A DNA stretch of 13,132 nucleotides. Origin: Prevotellaceae bacterium UBA3627. Lineage in GTDB: Bacteria > Bacteroidota > Bacteroidia > Bacteroidales > Bacteroidaceae. Each line of letters opens with the position of its first letter. Positions within the stretch are counted from its first letter, which is position 1. Made by a program: the position numbers and the translations under genes. The notes under the pieces were generated by a model, which worked only from the letters and a program-made list of their open reading frames with translations, did no database searches and was not told the origin of the DNA. Shown here one piece after another: positions 6,643-13,132 of the stretch. The DNA is taken from the NCBI GenBank assembly GCA_002373375.1, contig DFLE01000017.1, forward strand, positions 37,850 through 50,981, read 5' to 3'.

Positions 6643-8553
6643 TTAGCCATTCATTCCCATAAGGAACTCCATGTGATTACGCGAACGTTTCATGACGTTC
6701 GTTATCGTCGTCATAGCCTCCTGGGCATTCATGTCTGCTATGTTCACTCGGAGCACACCCATCTTCTCCGCAATAAAGCTGTCGAGCAGCAGGTCATCAC
6801 GTCGTGTACTTGACTGGATAAGGTTAACAGCAGGGAATATACGTTTATTTGCCAACTGGCGATCCAACTGCAGCTCAGAGTTACCCGTACCCTTGAACTC
6901 CTCGAATATCACCTCATCCATCTTTGAACCGGTATCCGTGAGCGCTGTCGCAATGATTGTAAGCGAACCACCGCCCTCTATATTTCTCGCTGCACCGAAG
7001 AAACGCTTTGGCTTCTGCAACGCATTAGCGTCAACACCACCTGTCAGCACCTTTCCGCTTGCCGGAGCCACTGTGTTATATGCTCTTGCAAGACGTGTTA
7101 TAGAGTCGAGGAATATCACAACGTCATGTCCACACTCCACCAGTCTCTTTGCCTTCTCAAGCACCAGTCCGGCAATCTTCACATGTCGGTCTGCCGGCTC
7201 ATCAAACGTAGAGGCTATCACCTCTGCATTTACGGTGCGTGCCATATCCGTAACCTCCTCCGGACGCTCGTCTATCAGCAACATCATAATATATGCCTCC
7301 GGGTGATTGGCTGCGATAGCGTTAGCTATATCCTTCATCAGCATTGTCTTACCCGTCTTAGGCTGTGCCACTATGAGCGAGCGCTGTCCTTTTCCTATAG
7401 GCGAGAAAAGGTCCACGATACGAGTTGACAAGTTTGTTGTATTCGGGTCTCCACAAAGGTTAAAACGCTCCTCCGGGAATAACGGTGTAAGGTTCTCAAA
7501 AGATATACGGTCACGCACATCCAGAGGATTACGGCCGTTGACCTTCAGGATACTGCTCATCGTGAAATACTTCTCTCCACTATGAGGCGGACGTATCTTA
7601 CACTCCACCACGTCTCCCGTCTTAAGGGAGTATTGTCTTATCTGCTGCACTGTGAGGTGCACATCATCCGGCGAAGACAGATAATTATAGTCACTTGACC
7701 TCAGGAAACCATATCCGTCCGGCATAATCTCCAGCAAACCGTTAGCTGTGATTATATCATTGAAATCAGCAGTGACATCTTCTTCTTCAGTAACTATGCC
7801 GTCATCTATCATATTGCTCTGCACCATCTGCGGATTATCGAGCATATCATAATACGGTATCGCTCCGTTATCCTCTACCGGTATGTCCTCAACGATGATG
7901 AAGTCGGTGCCGTCACCGGGATCACCCTCCCACACCTTGTCGTTGCTGGAAGAATTCATCTTGCTCTGCAACTGCTCTAACAAGTTGCCTGAGTTTTCCG
8001 TGCCTGTCTCTTGCTTGGAATAGACCTCCTCTGGCACACCTCCCTCAAACTCTACTTTTTCTCCCTGCTCTGCCTCTTCAAAGTTTATAGATTGCTGCAG
8101 TGCATTATCTTCCGCCTTCTCTTTCTCTGCGGCTGCTTCCTCTGCCTGCGTCTTCTTTGCAAGTGCAGATGCGGCAGCGGCGGCAGCGGCCATTATCTCT
8201 TCCTTAGACTTACGGCCACGCTTGCGCTTCACCACAGTAGTTGTCTCTTCTGTCTTCTCTGCCGGAGCCTCCTCTGACACTGTCTCCGCCGGAGTCTCCT
8301 CTGCCGGCACAACTGGCTCTGCACCTGTTTCCTCAACAGGTGTAACATCCTCAGCAGCTGCGGCAGCAGCAGCCTCCTCCATTTCTTTCTTTGTCTTGCG
8401 TGTACGCTTCTTCTTTGGCTGATCCAGGTTCTCACCTATCTCACCCGATACACTATACACATGATCTGACACTTCTTTCTTTGCTATACGTGTCCTTTTC
8501 TTCTGTGGCCCTTCTATTGTCTCTTCAGCCAACAGTACATCCTTATTTTCCAT
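6643..8553 (-). CDS. rho: Transcription termination factor Rho with long disordered N-terminal arm
   Basis: Rho is the hexameric RNA-dependent ATPase that ends transcription of untranslated RNA. From the ATG at 8553 the protein has 636 residues. The conserved core starts with the RNA-binding fold at about 268-340 (DGYGFLRSSDYNYL, then KIRPPHSGEKYF). The ATPase domain has Walker A QPKTGKT (397-403), Walker B DVVIFLDS (477-484) and the secondary RNA-binding segment GGVDANALQKPKRFFGAARN (505-524). Residues 1-265 are a low-complexity Glu/Ala/Lys arm, much longer than in E. coli Rho. It contains three related basic blocks (about 18-27, 47-57, 109-119) and two alanine runs (61-67, 122-128). I cannot see the small helix-bundle domain that usually opens Rho. 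The frame is open up to 8640, but that ATG touches the promoter's -7 box and adds 29 unconvincing residues. Such arms drive phase separation of Rho in Bacteroides, as I recall from published work; the same role here is inferred. Confidence 0.95.
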   Translation of the reverse strand: MENKDVLLAEETIEGPQKKRTRIAKKEVSDHVYSVSGEIGENLDQPKKKRTRKTKKEMEEAAAAAAAEDVTPVEETGAEPVVPAEETPAETVSEEAPAEKTEETTTVVKRKRGRKSKEEIMAAAAAAASALAKKTQAEEAAAEKEKAEDNALQQSINFEEAEQGEKVEFEGGVPEEVYSKQETGTENSGNLLEQLQSKMNSSSNDKVWEGDPGDGTDFIIVEDIPVEDNGAIPYYDMLDNPQMVQSNMIDDGIVTEEEDVTADFNDIITANGLLEIMPDGYGFLRSSDYNYLSSPDDVHLTVQQIRQYSLKTGDVVECKIRPPHSGEKYFTMSSILKVNGRNPLDVRDRISFENLTPLFPEERFNLCGDPNTTNLSTRIVDLFSPIGKGQRSLIVAQPKTGKTMLMKDIANAIAANHPEAYIMMLLIDERPEEVTDMARTVNAEVIASTFDEPADRHVKIAGLVLEKAKRLVECGHDVVIFLDSITRLARAYNTVAPASGKVLTGGVDANALQKPKRFFGAARNIEGGGSLTIIATALTDTGSKMDEVIFEEFKGTGNSELQLDRQLANKRIFPAVNLIQSSTRRDDLLLDSFIAEKMGVLRVNIADMNAQEAMTTITNVMKRSRNHMEFLMGMNG

Positions 8554-8641
8554 AAAATATAAATTGAAATAACGAGGTTTCCCAATACTACGAGTTAGTC
8601 TTAGAATAATTGAGAAACTGCTCTCCCACTTAACGTTCATA

Positions 8642-8672
8642 CAAAGTTACGTATTATTTTCTAACCTTACAA
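8642..8672 (-). promoter_or_regulatory. Bacteroidota-type promoter for rho
   Basis: On the minus strand TTG (8672-8670) is followed after 20 bases by TAACTTTG (8649-8642). The -7 box is perfect and the -33 box is partial. Transcription should begin near 8636, downstream of the ATG at 8640, leaving a leader of about 83 bases before the preferred rho start at 8553. This is the main evidence against the longer rho frame. Confidence 0.7.
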
Positions 8673-8734
8673 CACATTATATCATTTATATGCATAATTT
8701 TAATTTTCTTTAACCAAAGAATTATGGTAAGGTT
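8663..8734. repeat. Inverted octamer pair in the rho/ftsK divergent control region
   Basis: AACCTTAC (8663-8670) and GTAAGGTT (8727-8734) are exact reverse complements 56 bases apart in the gap between the divergent rho and ftsK genes. Read in each gene's own direction, the block GTAAGGTT overlaps or touches the -33 element of both promoters. It could bind a common factor, or it may be a chance relic of the AGGT-type repeats seen elsewhere in the window (12944-12975). The rest of the 233-base gap (8554-8786) holds the two promoters, the rho leader and A/T-rich sequence with no other gene or site I can support. Confidence 0.45.
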
Positions 8735-8763
8735 TGCCGTTTCAAGTAAAATTCGTAACTTTG
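8733..8763 (+). promoter_or_regulatory. Bacteroidota-type promoter for ftsK-lolA-rnz
   Basis: TTTG (8733-8736) is followed after exactly 19 bases by TAACTTTG (8756-8763), a textbook match. Transcription should begin near 8770, leaving a leader of about 17 bases before the ftsK ATG at 8787. It is the only promoter of this kind visible for the three plus-strand genes. Confidence 0.85.
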
Positions 8764-8786
8764 TAGAATAAATACATAACTCACAA

Positions 8787-11261
8787 ATGAGGAAGAAGAT
8801 TACGAAGAAAAATCAAACATCCAAAGCGGATACCGTAAGTTATAAGAAGGCCATGGGGTTTGACGCCATGTTTGCCAATGAGAAGACTAACTTCACCGCC
8901 GGCATCACGGTATTCATCTTTGCCATATATATAATCATCTGTTTCTGCTCTTATTTCAATACGGCAGCTGCAGACCAGAGCCTTGTCATGCACCCCATGG
9001 CAGGCGACCTTATCAATAGCGGCAGGGAGTTTCACAATTACTGCGGCTCTTATGGGGCATATCTGTCTCATTTGCTCATTTACTCTCTCTTCGGTCTGGC
9101 TGCCTTCATCATCCCCGTGTTACTTATAGCGTGTGCCATGCACCTGATGGGCATCTACAAGCTGAACCTATGGAAATGGTTCTTCTGTCTGATTCTTGTC
9201 ATGATATGGAGCAGCATAGCCATGGCCAAGTTTATCACTCCGTTCTTCCCCGACCTCGTTTACAACGTGGGGGGCGGACACGGTGCTTTCGTCAGCCAGT
9301 CACTGGAGAACATGATAGGTACTCCGGGCCTCACTGCCCTTCTCGGACTTACCGCCATCTTCTTCCTTACATACCTCACATACGATACTATCATCATCAT
9401 TCGTAAGATGTTCAACCCTATAGGTTACCTGACGCGCAAGGTGAAATTCTCTTTTGCCAATGTAAATGATGATGACACAGTGATGCAGCCTGAACAGTCT
9501 GCAAACCTGAAGCCTGAGGACAACCTCGTCCACTCGCCAGTGGTCAGCGCTCCCGTTGTGCAACAGGCTGAAGCAGGCACTCAAGCTGAGGATGTTGACA
9601 CGTCAGGCACCACGGCTGACAACACCCACATTGGCACTCCAACAGAGGATGGTGCAGATGTAGGATTACAGATTGACCACGGTGTGGTAGAGGAGCGTGC
9701 CGGTTCTACGCACATAGCAGAAGACGGTTCCTTTGTGTCTCCATACGACCCTAAGGCTACTCTGTCACGCTACCAATACCCTACCCTGGGACTACTGCGT
9801 AAGTCTGCCAACGACGGTGTCTCCATTGACATGGAGGAGCAGACAGCCAACAAGAACCGCATCGTGGAGGTGCTGGGTAACTTCGGTGTACAGGTATCAA
9901 GCATAAAAGCCACCGTAGGTCCTACCATAACACTGTATGAGATAACGCTGGCGCCAGGCATTAAGATTAGCAAGGTGCGCTCTCTTGAAGATGACATTGC
10001 CCTTTCACTGGCGGCTCTCGGCATACGTATCATAGCACCTATACCAGGCAAGGGCACGATAGGTATCGAGGTACCTAACGCCAACCCGCAGATTGTAAGC
10101 ATGGAGTCAATTCTGAACTCCAAGAAGTTCATGGAGTCTAAGATGGCACTGCCGCTGGCTCTCGGAAAGACCATCTCTAATGAGATATACATGGTTGACC
10201 TGGCAAAGATTCCTCACCTTCTTGTGGCTGGTGCCACCGGTCAGGGTAAGTCCGTAGGTCTTAATGCCATCATCACCTCCTTATTATATAAGAAGCACCC
10301 GGCAGAACTGAAGTTCGTCCTTGTTGACCCTAAGATGGTGGAGTTCTCCATATACAAGCCGCTGCTCAACCACTTCCTGGCGCAGATACCACCAGAGAGC
10401 GACGCTGACGAGCCTATCATCACTGATGTAACGAAGGTGGTAAAAACTCTTAACTCCGTATGTCAGGAGATGGATGACCGTTACAGTCTGTTGAAGTTTG
10501 CCAACGTACGTAAGCTTGAGGAATACAACGAGAAATTCATCAACCGCCAGCTGAACCCTGAGAATGGTCACCGCTACCTGCCATACATCGTGGTAATCAT
10601 AGACGAGTACGGCGACCTTATCATGACCGCCGGCAAGGAGATAGAGTTGCCTATAGCGCGTATAGCCCAAAAGGCGCGTGCGGTCGGCATTCACATGATT
10701 ATCGCCACACAGCGTCCTACGGCCAACATCATCACAGGTACCATCAAGGCTAACTTCCCTGGACGTATGGCTTTCAAGGTTATGTCAGCCATTGACTCCA
10801 AGACCATCCTTGATACCACTGGTGCCAACCAGCTTGTGGGCAAGGGCGACATGCTGATACTTGACAAGGGTACACCGGTGCGTGTGCAGTGTGCTTTCGT
10901 TGATACTCCTGAGGTTATAGCCATCAATGAGTTCATAGCCAAGCAGCAGGGATATGACGGACCGTTTGAGTTGCCTGAGCCGATAGCCGAGGATGGCGGA
11001 GGCGCCGGAAACGCCGAGGAGCTGTCTAACCTCGACTCTCTGTTTGCCGAGGCTTCACGTCTTATCGTATCTACCCAGCAAGGCTCCACTTCACTCATAC
11101 AGCGTAAGTTCTCCATCGGCTACAACCGTGCAGGTCGCCTGATGGACCAACTGGAGAAAGCCGGTGTGGTGGGTGCCGCACACGGTTCCAAACCACGTGA
11201 GGTGCTGATACAGGACGAGAACACACTGATATCACTGCTCAATACTCTGGGAGCAGCTTAA
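8787..11261 (+). CDS. ftsK: DNA translocase FtsK
   Basis: FtsK is the septum-anchored DNA pump that clears the chromosome terminus from the closing division site and activates dimer resolution. The 824-residue protein has four membrane segments at about 37-57, 94-123, 129-150 and 181-205. A Gln/Glu/Thr-rich linker of roughly 120 residues follows (about 225-345), short compared with E. coli. The motor domain carries Walker A GATGQGKS (482-489), Walker B VVIIDEYGDL with Asp-Glu at 606-607, and the typical ATQRP and KGDMLIL stretches. The last ~80 residues form the winged-helix gamma domain (TSLIQRKFSIGYNRAGRLMDQLE and on), which reads polar chromosome motifs. The ATG at 8787 lies just after a strong promoter and gives a lysine-rich cytoplasmic start. 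The gene is followed after 96 bases by a LolA-like gene, the same ftsK-lolA order as in E. coli. Confidence 0.97.
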   Translation: MRKKITKKNQTSKADTVSYKKAMGFDAMFANEKTNFTAGITVFIFAIYIIICFCSYFNTAAADQSLVMHPMAGDLINSGREFHNYCGSYGAYLSHLLIYSLFGLAAFIIPVLLIACAMHLMGIYKLNLWKWFFCLILVMIWSSIAMAKFITPFFPDLVYNVGGGHGAFVSQSLENMIGTPGLTALLGLTAIFFLTYLTYDTIIIIRKMFNPIGYLTRKVKFSFANVNDDDTVMQPEQSANLKPEDNLVHSPVVSAPVVQQAEAGTQAEDVDTSGTTADNTHIGTPTEDGADVGLQIDHGVVEERAGSTHIAEDGSFVSPYDPKATLSRYQYPTLGLLRKSANDGVSIDMEEQTANKNRIVEVLGNFGVQVSSIKATVGPTITLYEITLAPGIKISKVRSLEDDIALSLAALGIRIIAPIPGKGTIGIEVPNANPQIVSMESILNSKKFMESKMALPLALGKTISNEIYMVDLAKIPHLLVAGATGQGKSVGLNAIITSLLYKKHPAELKFVLVDPKMVEFSIYKPLLNHFLAQIPPESDADEPIITDVTKVVKTLNSVCQEMDDRYSLLKFANVRKLEEYNEKFINRQLNPENGHRYLPYIVVIIDEYGDLIMTAGKEIELPIARIAQKARAVGIHMIIATQRPTANIITGTIKANFPGRMAFKVMSAIDSKTILDTTGANQLVGKGDMLILDKGTPVRVQCAFVDTPEVIAINEFIAKQQGYDGPFELPEPIAEDGGGAGNAEELSNLDSLFAEASRLIVSTQQGSTSLIQRKFSIGYNRAGRLMDQLEKAGVVGAAHGSKPREVLIQDENTLISLLNTLGAA

Positions 11262-11290
11262 TAATTAATAATGAAATAATTAATAATTCT
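11261..11290. repeat. Two-copy 15-base A/T repeat after ftsK
   Basis: Two tandem copies of a 15-base unit that begins ATAATTAATAAT start at the last base of the ftsK stop codon (11261-11275 and 11276-11290). The first 12 bases are identical and the last three differ. They lie directly before the G/C-rich element and are the A/T half of the ftsK-lolA spacer. No function is assigned. Confidence 0.7.
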
Positions 11291-11306
11291 TCGCTTCGCT
11301 CACGCT

Positions 11307-11334
11307 CCCTCCCCTTGGGAGGGCCGGGGTGGGG
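11307..11334 (+). repeat. G/C-rich hairpin and G-quadruplex element between ftsK and lolA
   Basis: The spacer contains CCCTCCC (11307-11313), loop CTT and GGGAGGG (11317-11323), a perfect 7-base-pair hairpin. The same region reads GGGAGGGCCGGGGTGGGG (11317-11334): four G runs with loops of 1, 2 and 1 bases, a canonical G-quadruplex motif on the transcript strand. A second stem is possible between 11307-11314 and 11326-11333 with one U-U mismatch. No U run follows, so it is not a standard intrinsic terminator. The element ends 23 bases before the lolA start. I recall very similar C-rich/G-rich elements scattered between Bacteroidota genes, so it is probably a dispersed repeat rather than a unique site. 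Confidence 0.75.
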
Positions 11335-11357
11335 TTTGAATAATTCTTAATCGATAT

Positions 11358-11957
11358 ATGAAAAAATACATTCTCATAATAATCGCGGTATTTACCGCCA
11401 TGACTGTCTCTGCATACAGTGCAGGCGACGCACGTAAGGTTCTTGACAAGGCCGCAGCTAAGGTAAACATTAAGTCTGGCGCTACTGCCAACTTCTCCAT
11501 CAGCGGAAGCAAGATTGGCAGGCAGAGCGGCACCATACAGATAAAGGGAAACAAATTCTGCGCACACACACCGAGCGGCACAGTGTGGTATAACGGCAAG
11601 ACGCAGTGGCTCTACAACAAGAAGAGCGACGAGGTACACGTGTCAACACCTTCTGCGGCACAGCAGCAACAGATGAATCCCTACACTTTCCTGTCACTTT
11701 ACAAGAAGGGCTATACCATGCAGATGACCAATGCCACCGGCGGTTACCAGATACACCTCACAGGCAAAGGCAAGGCCATCAGCGAGATGTATATACTCGT
11801 GGATAAGTCATATACCATCAAGCAGGTGAAGATGAAACAGCGCAACGGATGGGTAACCATAGACATATCTAACTTCAAGGCTTCAACTGTAAGCGACGCG
11901 GCTTTCACCTTCAACTCAAAGGATTTCCCAAAGGCGGAGGTTATAGACCTTAGATAA
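11358..11957 (+). CDS. lolA: LolA-like outer membrane lipoprotein carrier
   Basis: This 199-residue secreted protein has a signal peptide with a Lys-Lys start and hydrophobic core (residues 4-16), with cleavage probably after Ala19 (VSA) or Ala22. The mature part, about 178 residues, has the LolA pattern: an early helix (ARKVLDKAAAKV), then beta strands with FSISG, GTIQIKGNKF, TVWYNGKTQWLYN and, near the end, FTFNSKDFPKAEVIDLR. LolA shuttles lipoproteins through the periplasm from the LolCDE release complex to the outer membrane. Bacteroidota lack an obvious LolB, so the receiving step may differ from E. coli. Position directly after ftsK supports the call, since that order also occurs in E. 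coli. The start ATG at 11358 lies 23 bases after the G-rich element; no promoter is visible in the spacer, so read-through from ftsK is likely. The rnz ATG abuts its stop codon. Confidence 0.85.
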   Translation: MKKYILIIIAVFTAMTVSAYSAGDARKVLDKAAAKVNIKSGATANFSISGSKIGRQSGTIQIKGNKFCAHTPSGTVWYNGKTQWLYNKKSDEVHVSTPSAAQQQQMNPYTFLSLYKKGYTMQMTNATGGYQIHLTGKGKAISEMYILVDKSYTIKQVKMKQRNGWVTIDISNFKASTVSDAAFTFNSKDFPKAEVIDLR

Positions 11958-12875
11958 ATGCAGCCATTCAGAGTTCACATTCTCGGTTGCGGCTCGGCAC
12001 TGCCCACCGCACACCATCACCCCTCATCACAAGTTGTCGAGATAAGGGGCAAGTATTTTATGATTGACTGCGGCGAAGGCACACAGGCACAGGTGCGCCG
12101 CTCACACATCAACTTCTCAAAGTTACAGGCAGTGTTCATCAGTCATATACACGGCGACCATGTATTCGGTCTGATGGGCATGATAAGCACCTTCGGTCTC
12201 CAGGGACGCACCGCCCCCCTGCATGTTTATGCGCCTGAGGGCTACGAGTCTCTCTTTCACGCAGAGATGCAGATGTTCTGCTCCACCATAGACTATGAGG
12301 TCTTCTTCCATCCCGTTGACACCTCCGTGCGCCAAGTGATATTCGAGGATCGCTCGCTTACCGTCGAGACCATCCCGTTGAAACACCGTATGCCATGCGC
12401 CGGCTTCCTATTTAAGGAGAAGCAGGGCGAGCGACACATCAACCCCAAGGCTCTGGAGTTCTATAACGTGCCACGCTCACAGATAAACAACCTGCGCGCC
12501 GGACTGGACTGGACTTCTCCCGAGGGTGAAGTTATCCCTAATGACAAACTTACCACGCCGCCTGACCCTGTACGCTCATACGCTTACTGCTCTGACACAC
12601 GCTATATGCAGTCATTGGGTAAGGACCTTAGCGGTGTCACCATGCTGTATCATGAGGCCACATACGGTGAGGACATGAAAGACAATGCTGTGAAATATAT
12701 GCACTCCACAGCCCGCGAGGCCGCACTGACGGCAAAAGCCGCCGGAGCCGGCAAACTGCTTCTGGGCCATTACAGCCAGCGCTATTCTGACGAGAAGCCT
12801 CTGCTTAACGAGGCAAAGCAAGTGTTTGAGAATACCCTTCTATCTAACGAAGGAATGACTATAGACGTGTTGTAA
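11958..12875 (+). CDS. rnz: Ribonuclease Z (tRNA 3' processing endonuclease)
   Basis: RNase Z is a zinc-dependent metallo-beta-lactamase-fold endonuclease that trims the 3' trailer of tRNA precursors. The 305-residue length is right for the short, homodimeric form. The metal-binding motif HIHGDH is at residues 63-68, with further ligands His143 (in LKHRMP), Asp213 (CSDTRY) and His271 (GHYSQRY); the catalytic-helper histidine of the MHSTAREAA segment is at 249. The flexible tRNA-clamping arm is the stretch around 152-183. These positions nearly match those of the Bacillus subtilis enzyme. The gene begins immediately after the lolA stop (TAAATG), so translational coupling is likely. Nothing essential is missing. 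Confidence 0.97.
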   Translation: MQPFRVHILGCGSALPTAHHHPSSQVVEIRGKYFMIDCGEGTQAQVRRSHINFSKLQAVFISHIHGDHVFGLMGMISTFGLQGRTAPLHVYAPEGYESLFHAEMQMFCSTIDYEVFFHPVDTSVRQVIFEDRSLTVETIPLKHRMPCAGFLFKEKQGERHINPKALEFYNVPRSQINNLRAGLDWTSPEGEVIPNDKLTTPPDPVRSYAYCSDTRYMQSLGKDLSGVTMLYHEATYGEDMKDNAVKYMHSTAREAALTAKAAGAGKLLLGHYSQRYSDEKPLLNEAKQVFENTLLSNEGMTIDVL

Positions 12876-12887
12876 TATTATATCATT

Positions 12888-12941
12888 GAAGTTTCGCTTA
12901 TGCTCCGCTCGGCTTTGCCGCTTCGCTCTGCGAAGAACTTC
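12888..12941 (+). other. Structured intergenic element just after rnz
   Basis: Thirteen bases after the rnz stop a compact set of dyads begins. CGGC-TTT-GCCG (12910-12920) and CTTCGC-TCT-GCGAAG (12921-12935) are perfect small hairpins. Outer bases 12888-12897 can pair with 12930-12941 apart from a two-base bulge, as an alternative to the second hairpin. There is no following T run, so this is not a typical intrinsic terminator. The GCTTCGCTC core also appears before the G-rich element at 11293-11301, which hints at a dispersed repeat family. Confidence 0.5.
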
Positions 12942-12943
12942 TT

Positions 12944-12975
12944 AGGTTATAAGGTGGTAAGGTTTTAAGGTGAAA
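12944..12975. repeat. Degenerate 8-base tandem repeat with an inverted partner
   Basis: Four octamers follow each other: AGGTTATA, AGGTGGTA, AGGTTTTA, AGGTGAAA. Reverse-complement partners lie downstream: 13008-13020 (TCACCTTGAACCT) matches 12960-12973 but for one base, and ACCTTACC (13033-13040) is the exact complement of 12956-12963. Together 12944-13040 could fold as an imperfect long hairpin. The rest of the 257-base tail (12876-13132) contains another small dyad, CTTGC/GCAAG (13059-13072), and no gene, RNA or promoter that I can support. Confidence 0.55.
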
Positions 12976-13132
12976 TATGATTTTATAATCCATTAGCAAT
13001 ACATACATCACCTTGAACCTATAAGCGAAGCGACCTTACCGCTCGGCACGCAGTGACGCTTGCCTAAGCAAGAACCTCAACGAAACTGATGCTTGCGAAA
13101 ATCATAAATGACTTAAGGACATAAAAAAAGGG

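Noticed and set aside
6692..7306. 204-codon plus-strand open frame opposite rho
   Set aside because: It is fully antisense to the conserved Rho ATPase domain, and its Ser/Thr-rich sequence is a mirror of that coding strand.
8170..8190. GC-rich triplet repeat within rho, considered as a slippage site or assembly fault
   Set aside because: The frame continues without a break on both sides, the alanine codons are mixed, and a second similar tract occurs at 8353-8373; it reads as a normal low-complexity arm.
8787..12875. Apparently higher G+C in parts of the right half than in parts of the left half, considered as a sign of transfer
   Set aside because: I counted only a few lines by eye and the left half is itself uneven (galK is close to ftsK); the genes are core and the neighbours normal.

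Overview
The window looks like ordinary chromosome from a Bacteroidota bacterium, most likely a Prevotella-type member of the Bacteroidales. Three things point there. The RecA, FtsK, Rho and galactokinase sequences have the character of that group. Four promoters fit the Bacteroidota primary-sigma pattern (TTTG or TTG, 19-20 bases, TAnnTTTG), and three of them share the exact box TAACTTTG. The intergenic spaces carry short A/T-rich tandem repeats and a G/C-rich hairpin element that I associate with this group. I see no mobile element, CRISPR array, tRNA, rRNA or phage gene.

Layout. Everything left of about 8.6 kb is on the minus strand and everything right of it is on the plus strand; the two halves diverge from a 233-base control region between rho and ftsK. 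Minus strand, in order of transcription: (a) rho (8553-6643), alone; (b) a probable four-gene operon, TetR regulator - fabG - RluA-type pseudouridine synthase - galK (6539-3292), driven by a promoter at 6586-6617 with a perfect 12-base palindrome just downstream of it; (c) a lipoprotein gene and a carboxynorspermidine/carboxyspermidine dehydrogenase gene 4 bases apart (3191-1103), driven by a promoter at 3222-3253, followed by recA (1032-19), which has no promoter I can recognise in front of it. Plus strand: ftsK - lolA-like - rnz (8787-12875), with lolA and rnz abutting as TAAATG. The last 257 bases hold no gene but are rich in small hairpins and degenerate repeats.

How the parts relate. These are mainly core functions: recombination (RecA), transcription termination (Rho), chromosome segregation at division (FtsK), lipoprotein traffic (LolA-like), tRNA 3' processing (RNase Z), rRNA or tRNA modification (RluA family), fatty-acid elongation (FabG), galactose entry (GalK) and polyamine synthesis (CASDH). 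I do not see a new multi-gene system. The points most worth a second look are small: a Rho that starts directly in a long disordered arm with three copies of a basic motif and no visible N-terminal helix-bundle domain; a G-quadruplex motif that competes with two hairpins just before lolA; a palindromic candidate operator for the TetR protein; and shared sequence blocks in the divergent rho/ftsK promoter region.

Start choices. For rho, the dehydrogenase and fabG the longest open frame is not the best start. I give 8553, 2347 and 5907, with reasons in the entries.
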